Shown here piece after piece: positions 1 to 10,201 of a stretch of DNA of 64,000 nucleotides. The notes under the pieces are model-generated. The model worked only from the letters and a program-made list of their open reading frames with translations, did not search any database and was not told where the DNA came from. Both the position numbers and the translations under genes were made by a program. The stretch lies in the NCBI GenBank assembly GCA_015146655.1, contig VKHL01000008.1, positions 1-64,000 on the forward strand, read 5' to 3'. This DNA comes from Ochromonas danica. Its lineage: Eukaryota > Sar > Chrysophyceae > Chromulinales > Chromulinaceae. Numbering within the stretch: the stretch's first letter is position 1; every line of letters begins with the position of its first letter.

Positions 1-1
1 T

Positions 2-919
2 GACAGCGTGAAGAAGTGTCCCACGAAGGTCGACAAGCACGAAGGCATCATTCACGCGACAAAAGAGAGGCTCCACAGTTTGTACGAGCACGCGAAGCAC
101 TCTGTGCAGGAGCGAATCTTCGAGAAGCTGAACCAGCTGCACGAGTATGTGCAGGGGCCTGAGCCGCAGCCGGTGACCTTCGGCGAGCGATTCGTGTGCC
201 GTCGTGTCGCATTCGATGGAATCGAAATCAATCTGATCCGCGCGCTTCCTTATAGATTGAGACACTTGGAAAGAAAGCCGCTGTGCGTGGATGTTCTCGA
301 GTTCAGCTTCTTGGGCTACGAGCGTTTGGACCTGAAAGCCACTCATCCGCATGAAGACATGCTCAGTTTCGATAGCGTAGTGTACCCGTCGAAGAAGAGC
401 CACAAAGTGACCGTGTGCAAGGCCGCGCCCGTTCAGGACCTCCTGGACGGTCACCACGTTGACGAGCACAAACCGTCGACGACCTACAGTTACCTGTCCC
501 CCGTGGAGGGCGAGGTCCATCACATGGTTGACGAGGTGGACACGCACGGTACTGACACAGCTGAGCCTGTCGGCGAGCTGGAACAAGGTGGTTTAGAGGG
601 ACTCTACATCGATCCTTTTTCAGCCGATCCGTGGGAGACAGGGCTCGATGTCGTCGTGTTCAAATATTGGTTTGAAAGGAAACTGCTTTTCGCCGTGTAC
701 AAGCAGAACATGAAGCGTCTCGCCGCCGACATCCTCAGCTTCAACCGCCACCACCATGCCTCAGATATCGCTGAAGAGCTTCACGGGGATCAGTCTTTTG
801 ATGATCTGGACTTGGAATGTCGAGAGTCGTCGGCGAAAACCTCCAAGAAGAGGGGAAGCGGCGCGGATTTCTCGCGATCTGCTCGGGGAGTCGTCGATTC
901 ACATCCAATTTTCTTTTAG
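2..919 (+). CDS. Unrecognised protein, 5' end outside window
   Basis: The reading frame is open from the left edge to a TAG at 917-919, giving about 305 residues. The first in-window initiator-like codon is GTG, so the true start lies upstream or in an earlier exon. I do not recognise the family. The middle is a folded-looking stretch with mixed hydrophobic and charged residues; the C-terminal part is acidic and then Lys/Arg/Ser-rich. Third codon positions are richer in G and C than in the neighbouring genes, and the ORF lies next to telomere-like and tandem repeats. It could be a subtelomeric gene, part of a mobile element, or horizontally acquired DNA; nothing in the sequence decides between these. 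No transposase, integrase or polymerase motif is visible. Confidence 0.5.
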   Translation, partial: DSVKKCPTKVDKHEGIIHATKERLHSLYEHAKHSVQERIFEKLNQLHEYVQGPEPQPVTFGERFVCRRVAFDGIEINLIRALPYRLRHLERKPLCVDVLEFSFLGYERLDLKATHPHEDMLSFDSVVYPSKKSHKVTVCKAAPVQDLLDGHHVDEHKPSTTYSYLSPVEGEVHHMVDEVDTHGTDTAEPVGELEQGGLEGLYIDPFSADPWETGLDVVVFKYWFERKLLFAVYKQNMKRLAADILSFNRHHHASDIAEELHGDQSFDDLDLECRESSAKTSKKRGSGADFSRSARGVVDSHPIFF

Positions 920-961
920 CTTGTGCACATTGGGCTGTGGAAAGGATTTGTATTTGATGAC

Positions 962-988
962 CGGTTAGGGTTAGGTTAACCCTAACCG
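962..988. repeat. Short inverted telomere-like TTAGGG repeat
   Basis: A 12-base arm, cggttagggtta (962-973), is followed after three bases (ggt, 974-976) by its perfect inverse complement (977-988). Each arm contains one full TTAGGG unit plus flanking part units, so the units point head to head. TTAGGG is a common telomere repeat in eukaryotes. This may be a relic of a chromosome-end event, a join in the assembly, or chance; only about four part units are present. Confidence 0.6.
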
Positions 989-1011
989 TATAGTTTGGGT
1001 AGATTAGGCGC

Positions 1012-1100
1012 GGGGGGAAGAGATCCTGCCAAAAACTTGATACTAACCGCGCGGGGGGAGGGGGGGAAGAGATCCTGCCAAAAACATGAAACTAACCGCG
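1012..1100. repeat. Two-copy tandem repeat, about 49-bp period
   Basis: A 25-base G-rich core starting with six G's occurs at 1012-1036 and again, identical, at 1061-1085. Each copy is followed by a similar ACTAACCGCG-type tail. The second copy has an additional run of G's before its core. No coding role is apparent. Confidence 0.7.
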
Positions 1101-1529
1101 GCATTACAGAAGACATATTAGCAATTCAGGGAATGGTACGAAAACCGAATACCACGAGCGGGGTGACTCGCCAACAGCGGCGGAATTCCACTTTGGGGTT
1201 TTCGTATTTTCGTATATTCGAGTGCTGTTGAAGAGAAAAAGAGTGAAAAATGGAAGTTTTTCTCGCCACTCTCTTCTCACACATTGAATTGTCAGTTGTG
1301 AATCAAGAATCACGACTTTTGGGAAACTTACGAAAATCCGAATTCCCGAAAGTGGCACCATTCCACCTTCCTCCACAGCTCTACCGTGTGCAGTACAGTA
1401 GTGCAGTGGAGTGGGAGAAGGGACTAACCCCCCCGCACGAAGAGAGAAAGAGCGTCAAGATCTGAAACAAACTGAAAAAAGGCAAGAAAGAAGAAGGGAA
1501 GAAGGAAGGAGGTGTGATGAGGTCAGCAG

Positions 1530-1690
1530 CAGTCACTGTGAGTCACTATCACACTGTCACTGTGTCACTGTCACTGTCACTGTCACTGCTGGAAGGGTCA
1601 TCCTCACAATCAATCCTCTTCTATCCTTCTATCTCTCTCTCAGTCTCTCTCAGTCTCTCTCAGTCTCTCTCAGTCTCTCTATCTCTCTTC
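1530..1690. repeat. GTCACT and CTCTCAGT simple repeats
   Basis: Runs of GTCACT/GTCACTGTCACT occupy roughly 1530-1595. They are followed by about five tandem copies of a ten-base CTCTCTCAGT unit between about 1630 and 1680. The reading frames crossing them encode only serine/leucine/valine repeats and are read here as noncoding. Confidence 0.75.
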
Positions 1691-1813
1691 CTGCTAGCCA
1701 CTCCTTGAAGATCCTCCTCCTCCTCCCAGACTACCCATTTGACTTCTTTGCCTGCTGGAAGTACTGCTTGTGACCAACTTCATTTGTCCTCTTATTAACA
1801 AGAGTACACAAGA

Positions 1814-2809
1814 ATGATGATGTCAATGAAGAAGCTCTTATGGGCTATGTTGCTCTTATTTGATGAGATTATGCTGGCGATGAAAACTCCCAATTCAAGA
1901 TATATTTCCTCTGGACTACGATCCTTCTCCACTGAGTCAACCAAGCGAGCAGAGTTAAGTCAGACTCCTCTCATAATCTTGCCAGGATTTGCTAATAGCC
2001 ATACCGACTATCATTCTTATCGAAATACTGACAACAGTCTAGTTCATTCTTTGAAAGCGAAAGGCATGAAAAATGTGGAAGTTACCAAAATTCATCGTTC
2101 CGATTGGCTAAAACTTCTTGCCTCTGTCAGAAATCCTCGTTTCTGGACATCACAATGCAGTCCTTATGAACTATTTGGATTCTATTTGGATGCGGTGCAT
2201 GATCAAGTAGTGGATACTTACAGAAAGACCGGCAAGCCAGCTATTCTGATTGGTCATTCGGCAGGAGGCTGGCTGGCAAGGTCGATTTTAGCTGATGGGA
2301 GATGGCGTGGCAGAGGCAGATCATTCGATACTTCAGATCTTGTAGCTGGACTTGTCACGCTAGGTACACCGCATTATCCTCCTCATTTTGATCATCCGGA
2401 TCCATCTCGTGGGGCTCTGACCTTCGTGCACGAGAACTTTCCTGGCGCGTATCTTCGAAAGGATGGTATCTTTTATGTCTCTGTCGCTGGAAACGCTGTC
2501 AGAGGAAATCCGCAAGGTTCGACAGCAAGTATTGGAAGACTAGCAGCCCACAGCTACCTCAAGGTGACGGGAAATTTCATCAACAATGGCGATGAGATTG
2601 GTGATGGTTTAGTGCCGGTTAGCCATGCACATCTAGATGGTGCCAAGCAAATCACCTTGGACAATGTTTCTCATGGCACCATTTCTACACGCAAGCTGCC
2701 ATGGTATGGTAACTCTGCTGTGGTTGATCAATGGCTTCCAACTGCTCTGGATTCGTTGAAAATTGGAGTGGATACGCAAAGCAAACCCGGATCTGTTGTC
2801 CGAATTTAA
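1814..2809 (+). CDS. Alpha/beta-hydrolase (lipase/PGAP1-like)
   Basis: Single-exon 331-residue protein starting at the first ATG after an in-frame stop. The lipase-type elbow GHSAGG (residues 147-152, nucleophile Ser149) is clear. GDGLVP (263-268) and NVSHGT (His287) sit where the acid and histidine of the triad are expected. An oxyanion-type ILPGFANS motif lies at about residue 55. Residues 8-23 are hydrophobic and followed by a Ser/Arg-rich stretch, so the protein may be imported into an organelle or anchored. It resembles plant and cyanobacterial lipase-like hydrolases; the substrate cannot be inferred. It is convergent with the gene ending at 3014. Confidence 0.85.
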   Translation: MMMSMKKLLWAMLLLFDEIMLAMKTPNSRYISSGLRSFSTESTKRAELSQTPLIILPGFANSHTDYHSYRNTDNSLVHSLKAKGMKNVEVTKIHRSDWLKLLASVRNPRFWTSQCSPYELFGFYLDAVHDQVVDTYRKTGKPAILIGHSAGGWLARSILADGRWRGRGRSFDTSDLVAGLVTLGTPHYPPHFDHPDPSRGALTFVHENFPGAYLRKDGIFYVSVAGNAVRGNPQGSTASIGRLAAHSYLKVTGNFINNGDEIGDGLVPVSHAHLDGAKQITLDNVSHGTISTRKLPWYGNSAVVDQWLPTALDSLKIGVDTQSKPGSVVRI

Positions 2810-3013
2810 CAATTTTTCCTTACCTAACAGGTTCTTTTGATATTATGTAGAAATAGCTTTAATCTGTACTGTACATACTACCGCGATGAGATGCGATGCA
2901 ATCCTCCGACAAGATTTTGATTAGTTTGACTCGTACAATTATCATTACAATGCATCGTTAATCATGTCATATATATTGTACCTACTACTTAATTAACATC
3001 AACAGCCCTCTTC

Positions 3014-6000
3014 TCATTTTGAGACATTGGCTCGCGCACGCATTTTACTGGCCTCGGTAGGTTCGAGCAAGCGACTCTCAGAACTGGAGCGGAGCCTGCC
3101 CGCACTATTTGGACGAGACGGGCTTTTCGTATTCGCTTTGGTGGGACCACTTTTGGTCTTGATAGGCTTGGGGCTACTGGGCGGCTGCTTGTTGTTGTTG
3201 TTATTGTTGTCGCTGCTTGATGACTTGCCAGCCTCATTCTTTGGCTGACTATGACTGCTGCTCTTTCTTCTCTTGGGCCCCTTCTTTCCAGTAACTTTCT
3301 TTTCATCAGAACTCTCCGTCAACTTATCTCCACTGCTAATTCTGCTTTCTGGTTTTTGAGGAGACAAGGAGCTAGCCTTTTGCGGACTATTGCTGTGTGA
3401 AGAGACATACGCATTATGCTCCTCCGTGTCCATGCTCGCATTATCATCATCTTCCTCTTCTAATCCAGGTGGTACTGTTGTCTCCACCTCATCAAAATGA
3501 TAAACTCTCTCACTGGATTCATCAAATAAGACTTGATCTGATCCTTTAGCAGGGCTGGATCCTTTAGCAGGAACAGACTTGGCTTTAGGTTTCTCCGTCC
3601 TCTCTGCACTCCCTCCTTTCGAACCTCCCCCATACTTTGCTATGTGAGATTCAAAAGAGCTGTGGATCATTGCGTTGAGTTTGGGATTCTTCGTAAAAGC
3701 AACTTTCTCAACACCTTTTCGATGGACAGGATGATGTTCAGGTAGCGGGTTTTCATCCAAAGCTAGATTGCTCATGAGAATGGTCTCCGTGTTGCTGTGA
3801 TGAGAATGCTGACCTCGAGGATGAGATTTTTTATGTCCTTTATCTGCTGAGTGAACACCTTTAGTAACACTTTTCTTGCTGGATTCTCGATGTTTGGATT
3901 TGCTGGCTGATTGAGGACGTTCATTAGACCTCACCTTGTCTTTCTTGGGTAAGGAAGAGTTCGATAGATCAAGAGAAGAAGCACTAGCATCAGTATTACC
4001 ATGATGCGGACGGTTCTCAACCACATGTGTCTCTACACTGTATTGCTGTAATCGTCGTCGAATACGATCAGCAAAGTCACTTCCACCACTGAGAGGACTG
4101 TGCAGCTGCTCTGTGGTTGATCCCAATTTACTTGCATTTGTTTCAGGTTCTGGGAGATCTTCGATACCAATGAAGCGAAACTCATCGGCTACTTGCTTGG
4201 AAGTAGTAGAATTAATACCAGCAGCAGCAACTCGTTGACGATAGCCACCATCATAGTCATAGTTATAGTCCATACTGTAGGTGTTCATGTGGTTACGCAT
4301 GCTATCGCCACTGCTTTCTTCACCACCACTCTCACATTCTTCTTCAACTCCATCTTCATCCATGCCCTGGGCATCATTAGTGTCCAGTTCGACTTGATTT
4401 TGTGAGCTGTCATCTGACTCATGTCCTGCCATACCTCCCTCAGGCAGCTGGTCGTCTTCTTCTTCATCACCACTGCCATCACTGTCGTATCCACGATGAT
4501 TCTTGCGATGAGGGGTCAACAAATCGATCACTTCCTGAAGATTACTCTGTCCAAGTCCTCCATATCCTTTACGAAAGACTGGATCGAGAGGACTCTTGGG
4601 TAGAAGCCATGCTGGCACTCCTTCCGTGGCATCAGCGTCGAGTGCCATGGGAGTTGCTGCCACGGGTTGATTCTTGACCTTGCTACTCAAAGGAGTCTTC
4701 TTCTCTCGTGCAGAACTGCTGGCGGAACGCGACACAGCTGGAGTGACATGTGAAGGAGTGGAGGTGGTAGCAGCAGCAGCAGCAGCAGGAGAAGAAGATA
4801 CTGCTGATGCTGCAGCAGGTGTAGAAGGTGATTTCCTCGCTGACACTGCAGGAGGAGAGCATGAAGAGGAAGAAGAAGAAGTGGAATCATTGTAATGCAT
4901 GCGCGAAGAAGACGTCGTGGGAGATTTCGCTGCAGGAGTCAACGATGATGAAGCTGAAGTGATTGTTGAACGACCAGCTTCTAGCTCCTTGCGATCAAGC
5001 TCTTCTTCATTTAGACGACGCAAGTCTTCCTCCCTCGTGTTGTCATCATCATGATTGTTGTTGCTCACTACATCCGCTTCATTAGCCACACTTTCCGAGC
5101 TACTCACATCTCCAGCTGCTTCCTCGCTCTCAGCAGTTGCAGCAGGACTGTTGAATCCTAAGAGATTATGTAACTCCATCTCAATGACCTTGAGTAACAA
5201 AGCCTTGTTCTCTGCAGTAGCAGGCTGGTGGTAAAGAAAACTGAGAGCATCCACTAGAGCCTCGTGAAGAGTTTCCGTCTGATCAGAAGAAGAGCCAAGG
5301 AGATGTTCTGACACTTCACTTGCTACCTGATCTAGAACATCGCCAGTGAGCAGAAAAGGTTCTTCACTACTGTCTTCTTCAGAGGAAGTTTGCTTTTGAA
5401 TAGCAAGCAGATGAGCATATTCAGCTTGTGCTAGAACATGTCCAACTGCCTCCTGCACTTCTTCATGTTGATGTCCTCCAAGCAAGAGCTTTTCCTCAGG
5501 ATGAGGAGTAGGTTGTGGTACTTCACGATAGTCATTACTCTGTTCAATATCTTGAATAAGTGACTCGAAGAAATCTTTGTGTGTTTTGGTGGTGAGTGCC
5601 TCGCTTTTCATCTCTTTGCCCTCACCATCTAACGTCCGCTTCCAAAGTTCTTCAGCATATGGATCATCATTCTATAGGATCACATTGTGTGGATGAGTGT
5701 GGTGGATAGCAGCATGTGAATGTTTCACTCACTTACCCCTTCATCTTCGCTGCTGCCGCTTGACTCACTCGGAATGTCAGAGCCAGAGTGGCTATTCTTG
5801 TCTTTCTCTCTTAAAGACAACACTTCAGCAGTAGGCCGTGGTAAGGACAAGGTTCCCACGAGGGAAGGTTTCTGCTTCTCTTGGGATAGTCTCGGCGAAG
5901 CAGTTGTTGTTGTCGTTGTCGTAATTGTTGTTGTTAACTTCTTAGAGGAGGAAGAGCGAGAAGAAAGAGTAATGTTGCTTGGTTGAGGACCATGTAAAGC

Positions 6001-6232
6001 TACAACTGTGAGCTCAGCTAAAAGAATCTTCATGGACTCAATTGCTTCAGCAGGGTCACCAGTATTCAAAACCTCTAAGATCAACTGACGAGTTCTTGCG
6101 GCATCCTCTTCCACTAGAAGATCATGATGATGATAATGATGATATTCTATTAGTCTAACATATACCTTTCTAAAGAGAGAATTACTTACCTAAACAGCGG
6201 GAGAGAACACCTCGGATAGAGTCTTGGCTCAT
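3014..6232 (-). CDS. Large acidic low-complexity protein, unknown function
   Basis: Three exons fit by phase: 6232-6190, 6113-5737 and 5671-3014 (introns of 76 and 65 nt with GTAAGT donors), giving 1025 residues. The start is an ATG at 6232, in a frame that continues across the splice as GTG GAA GAG. The first 55 residues look like a short helical N-terminal domain, reminiscent of LisH/centrosomal adaptors but without a firm match. The rest is mainly Ser/Asp/Glu-rich with poly-Ser, poly-Asn and poly-Ala tracts, plus a helical segment near residues 150-300. The C-terminus is basic. I do not recognise a family. The gene shares a divergent promoter with the pseudouridine synthase at 6410. Confidence 0.7.
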
Positions 6233-6409
6233 CTTGATTAGTCTGTCTATTTTCAACTTTCAACGAGGCCAACGCGCAGACCCGCAGAGGGTCACAACGC
6301 ATAACAAGAAAACGCGTTTCCCCACAAAAAACGCTGCAACAACAACTCACCCTAAGGTGGATTCCATGGAATCCAAAGACTTGGAGAAGTTGATGGAAAG
6401 GACAGATCA
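6233..6409. promoter_or_regulatory. Divergent promoter with two perfect palindromes
   Basis: This 177-bp gap separates two genes transcribed away from each other. It contains AAACGCGTTT (6310-6319), a palindrome with the ACGCGT core, and the 16-base palindrome GGATTCCATGGAATCC (6359-6374). Both motif cores recur in other divergent gaps in this window (61850-61860 and 24472-24491). A regulatory role is inferred from position and recurrence only. Confidence 0.4.
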
Positions 6410-7333
6410 ATGCGAGCCATTTATCTCATCATGTTGATGACTCTCTTTTCTCTCGCTACGCCATTATCCCCTGGCGGCAAAAATCTGCGAAAAGAAACTC
6501 TTCCTTCTCCTTCTTCATCCTTCCCTTCAGACCTCTTACCGCCTACCATCACGGAATGGTCAGGTGGTGCGGAAGACATTGGTAAACTAGTGCTCTACCA
6601 GGACGCCCATCTCATCGTAGCTTATAAGCCCCCTGGAGTGCTAATTCAATCAAGTGCTGACCGTCCACAGGATGGACAGGAAGAGGAGGTGAACATGATT
6701 TCCATGCTGCAGCGAATGCAGCAATCTGCCAAGGTCGACCCTGTCACTCTCCTGCACCGCATCGACCGCCCCTGCTCAGGCCTCGTTCTATTTGGTCGAA
6801 ACAAGGTCGCCTCGCGCAAGCTGAATGAAGCCTTTTCTGAGCGTCTTGTGACGAAAGGTTACGTTGCTATGGTAAACGGCAACATCACCCAGCCAGGCGA
6901 ATGCGACGACTACCTTCGACAGCTGCAGGGTGAGAAGACACGTGTTCTTCCTAAGAAGACGGAAAATAGTCAGCATGCGAGGTTGACATATCGTCCTCTT
7001 GGCATGATCGAGTATGACATCAAGCCTTCCTCTCAGCCCAGCAGTCGATCTCATCGCAAGATTCAAACTTTACTCGATATCAACCTTGAGACTGGTCGTA
7101 AACATCAAATTCGTGCGCAACTAGCTCATCGTGGCTGGACTGTCTGTGGGGATGGCAAATATGGTGCGCCTCAAACCTTCCTCACAAGAGACATCACCTT
7201 GCATGCGTATAAGCTCGAGCTGGCTCATCCACACACAGGGGAGCCCCTTCGATTCACTTGCCCTCCTCCAAAAGTTTGGGAACGACGCTTTGGTCCACAA
7301 GCATGGCAATCAGCATTGCGTCTGGTACGGTAG
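6410..7333 (+). CDS. RluA-family RNA pseudouridine synthase
   Basis: Intronless 307-residue protein. The catalytic motif HRIDRPCSG lies at residues 116-124 with the nucleophilic aspartate at 119. The family's KPPGVL motif is at 73-78, and the ETGRKHQIR motif lies in the second half. The family isomerises uridine to pseudouridine in rRNA or tRNA. The N-terminus (first 20 residues hydrophobic, then a Ser/Pro/Lys-rich stretch) suggests import into plastid or mitochondrion. No S4 domain is visible, so it resembles the short RluA/RluC-like catalytic core. The target RNA is unknown. Start chosen as the first ATG of the frame. Confidence 0.93.
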   Translation: MRAIYLIMLMTLFSLATPLSPGGKNLRKETLPSPSSSFPSDLLPPTITEWSGGAEDIGKLVLYQDAHLIVAYKPPGVLIQSSADRPQDGQEEEVNMISMLQRMQQSAKVDPVTLLHRIDRPCSGLVLFGRNKVASRKLNEAFSERLVTKGYVAMVNGNITQPGECDDYLRQLQGEKTRVLPKKTENSQHARLTYRPLGMIEYDIKPSSQPSSRSHRKIQTLLDINLETGRKHQIRAQLAHRGWTVCGDGKYGAPQTFLTRDITLHAYKLELAHPHTGEPLRFTCPPPKVWERRFGPQAWQSALRLVR

Positions 7334-7453
7334 TTTGTACAACTTCGTGACAGGACCAAAATAGTGACAAGGAGGGTAACGCATGTTAACACGCTAAGCA
7401 CTAACTACAATCAAAATACAGCCATCGTGCAATGTTCTCTTTCTATTGACATA

Positions 7454-10201
7454 TCAATTCTTCTCTGTACTCACAGTTGTGGGCACTTCAGCCAAGGAGA
7501 ACAACAGTTTCTGATAGACGCCTCCGTGAATCTGCAAAGTGAACTCCGTGACTCGGCGGAAAATAGTAGTAGCACTCTCGATGTTGCGGTCCTGGGCAGG
7601 AGATTGTAAAGAGTAAGCGGCTAGCTTCTGACGATATGGTCTCCCAACCGCGGCACGCAAGAGAATCTTGTAGATTCGCTTCTGGAAAAGCTGCCAGATA
7701 GGACTGCGCGCTGAAAGAACTTCGTCAAGTGCCAGACTAATCTGTCCTTCTAACTCTTTAGCGTCACTTGGGAGGCGAGACAGGTATCGTTTCAACTCCA
7801 ATGCAATAGTATTTCTGTTGACCCCTTCTTCTCCGCGTGAGGTTGAAGAAGTATCACTTAGAAGGGCATCAAGGCGATGCTGAAGCTCCACTTCTTCAGC
7901 CTCCCGCGGCAATAGTCTATATCGTTGAAGCAGCTGACGAGTCACCAGAACAAGAGTGCACTCTATGCAGACCTTGTCCACAATATCTCGCACTTTTGCA
8001 AGGCGAGAAGCATCGAATGCCAGAGTGGCGGGAACCATATTTTGCTTCCAAGCCTGGGCAGAATCCAATCGAACCGGTAACTGTAGCAGTTTAACGAGGG
8101 CTGACCCAATAAGGGCACGCACAACATTATCACTTTCCAGTGGACCGGATGATGAAGAAAGCAAAGCAGAAAGCTCATGTGGGGAAGATGCAGGCAAGGA
8201 ATCAGCTTCGACCAGGTCATTCACTGTCTCAACAAGTACTGCCTCAGGCTGCACAACCGCCTCAAGAAAGGCTTTCACAGCAGTAAGACTGACCAACCCT
8301 TGATCAACGTTTTGTTGAAAGCGTGCCGAAAGATATTTGGGGCCTTCTCTTTGCAAGACAGGAGCCAACAGCGAGACATAATAATTCGCAGCATCTCGTT
8401 GTACATCTTCCACCAAGCTTGATGCTTGCTCGAAGTATAATGGGAGCAAGAACCATACTTCTTCTAAACTGTATTTCTCTCGAACATTTGGCAGATTTAG
8501 TGCAGGTGGTGGTTGCAATGGTACCACTTTGCGACTCGCGGCAACTCGCAACAACTCTCCACGAGGACGTTGACAATAGAAAGCATCTTCAAAATCACGC
8601 CACCATCGCTCAGCGTCCTCAACACGATACGCTGCTTGTAACAAGACCAGCTCACGGAATAAATTACGCAATCGAGGAAGGAGATCTTCTGTTGCGTCAC
8701 GCAATCCATCGTGGTCGATCATATGTGCCAGCATTTCTATGTCAACTACAGCCCGTAAATGATCACGAGCAGCTGCATAGCGCTTCGGAGTTAGTCCGGC
8801 AATGTTGTTACATAAGTCTTCAAGATAGTTTATTAGCACAGCACTTGATCGTGGCTTGTCAGACAATACGAAAGCAGTTTGCGGCACCCCGGAGACATTT
8901 TCACCAAAGGCTACAAGTTCTACTTCTATCTGTGCCTTTTCCTCTTCCAGATCGCCCGCAATAGAGACTACTTTGACGGTGTAACATTCTGTGCCTAATA
9001 ACACAGGTACAACCATTCCACACTCTAGCTGAGTCCACTTCTCAAGATTGGAGCGTCGTAGAGAGTTCACCAAGCGATCCGCCATACTTGCGAGCAGGCG
9101 TTCTTTTAAACGAATAGGCAGGCTCTCTCCGTTCGCAGAGAGTTCTTCTTCAGGGCGTGCGGGGAGACGAAAATTGACGTCAAATGTAATTTCATGAGCT
9201 AAGCGGTCGTTATTGATTCCTGCTAATTGGGATAAACGCGTCAATTGCTGCATCAGCACCTGCCCCTCAGCCTCTTGTGGAACAACTGTAGTAGTGGCCT
9301 CGCTCTGAGCCGATTGATTCGAGGATTGTGAAGAGACACGAGGAGAAGGAGGAATAGGAGAAGCTGGTCTGTTAGAACCTGAAGACTCAATCCCCGCCAC
9401 GAGCTCCTCAATTCTGTGACGCCCACGTGTTGGACCAAGCAGATGCAGCATAGCCTCGGTGATCTTTTTCACTTGATATTCCGCACTTTTTAATAATACC
9501 TCGCTGTCAGATCGCTCTTTCCCTCCTCCTCCTCCTCCTCCACCTTCTCGCTCTGATTGCAGAATGGCCATCCGTAAAGCCAACAAATTGGCATAGCTTT
9601 GTGAGAACGTTTCTTCCAATGTCTGGACCATTCGAACAGTATCTAAAGCTTTCCACTCATCAAAATAGCGTAGAAATTGCTTCAAGGACAGGTCGAAACA
9701 GTCCAAGAGCTTGAACAGGGTTGGGCAGTGGGTGAGATCTCCCTGTGCAATGAGAGCAGTCAGGCGCATGAGGTATTTGAAGACGAAGGTCGACCAATAA
9801 GTACACTGAGTTGCTTTGGATTTCAGATCTGATCCAGTATTTGTCACTCCTTGTGTATCATCTGGAGCGGTGTTGTCGTCGAAGACTTGGTCACCAAACT
9901 TGGAGACTAAGATTGCCGTGGCGACCTTTCTTCCCAAGATAGCAGGTGCTTTTGGGTCATTAAAGCGATCATAAAAGGTATGGGGAAGGATGGCAGTAAT
10001 GATCTTAAAGAGATCATGGCAGTGCAAAATGTTCTTCTGCGCTGCGGGCAAGTTGAGCGCAGAAGAGTTGAACTCTTGGAGAACTACTTGAACTGCTTTT
10101 GATTCATTCACCAAGGCTTGAAGCTTCTTCTTCACATCCTTAGAATTCTTTGCATGGACTAACCAAGTCTGAATAAGGAGAGCTGCACGATGAGTATCCA
10201 T
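7454..10201 (-). CDS. T-complex protein 11 (TCP11) family protein
   Basis: A long uninterrupted frame of 915 residues from the ATG at 10201; an upstream in-frame ATG at 10339 would add 46 residues that look less like protein. The start has an IQ-like RAALLIQTW element. The central part contains the TCP11 pattern: HEITFDVNFRLP, then helical blocks around DIEMLAHMIDHDGLRDA and a later segment on lateral helices ending near PKYLSARFQQNVDQG. TCP11 proteins are poorly understood; the mammalian founder acts in sperm and cAMP signalling, and plant and algal members are uncharacterised. A Gly-run (nine glycines) and Ser-rich linkers lie between domains. The 3' end converges on the pseudouridine synthase. 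Confidence 0.8.
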   Translation of the reverse strand: MDTHRAALLIQTWLVHAKNSKDVKKKLQALVNESKAVQVVLQEFNSSALNLPAAQKNILHCHDLFKIITAILPHTFYDRFNDPKAPAILGRKVATAILVSKFGDQVFDDNTAPDDTQGVTNTGSDLKSKATQCTYWSTFVFKYLMRLTALIAQGDLTHCPTLFKLLDCFDLSLKQFLRYFDEWKALDTVRMVQTLEETFSQSYANLLALRMAILQSEREGGGGGGGGKERSDSEVLLKSAEYQVKKITEAMLHLLGPTRGRHRIEELVAGIESSGSNRPASPIPPSPRVSSQSSNQSAQSEATTTVVPQEAEGQVLMQQLTRLSQLAGINNDRLAHEITFDVNFRLPARPEEELSANGESLPIRLKERLLASMADRLVNSLRRSNLEKWTQLECGMVVPVLLGTECYTVKVVSIAGDLEEEKAQIEVELVAFGENVSGVPQTAFVLSDKPRSSAVLINYLEDLCNNIAGLTPKRYAAARDHLRAVVDIEMLAHMIDHDGLRDATEDLLPRLRNLFRELVLLQAAYRVEDAERWWRDFEDAFYCQRPRGELLRVAASRKVVPLQPPPALNLPNVREKYSLEEVWFLLPLYFEQASSLVEDVQRDAANYYVSLLAPVLQREGPKYLSARFQQNVDQGLVSLTAVKAFLEAVVQPEAVLVETVNDLVEADSLPASSPHELSALLSSSSGPLESDNVVRALIGSALVKLLQLPVRLDSAQAWKQNMVPATLAFDASRLAKVRDIVDKVCIECTLVLVTRQLLQRYRLLPREAEEVELQHRLDALLSDTSSTSRGEEGVNRNTIALELKRYLSRLPSDAKELEGQISLALDEVLSARSPIWQLFQKRIYKILLRAAVGRPYRQKLAAYSLQSPAQDRNIESATTIFRRVTEFTLQIHGGVYQKLLFSLAEVPTTVSTEKN

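Larger units (their letters stand above)
920..1813. other. Repeat-rich stretch without a supported gene
   Basis: Besides the telomere-like palindrome and the 49-bp repeat, this stretch contains an imperfect fold-back centred near 1250 (related segments near 1185-1210 and 1330-1360 in opposite orientation). It also has GTCACT-type repeats near 1530-1590 and a TCTCTCTCAG-type run at about 1630-1690. Open frames here are short, low in complexity and unconvincing. The last 100 bases should hold the promoter and 5' UTR of the hydrolase at 1814. Confidence 0.6.

Noticed and set aside
1411-1773. 120-residue frame rich in Ser, Val and Leu
   Set aside because: It is built from simple repeats and has no folded-looking sequence.
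8323-8964. 213-residue plus-strand frame within the TCP11 gene
   Set aside because: Antisense to a continuous 915-residue coding frame with a recognised family.
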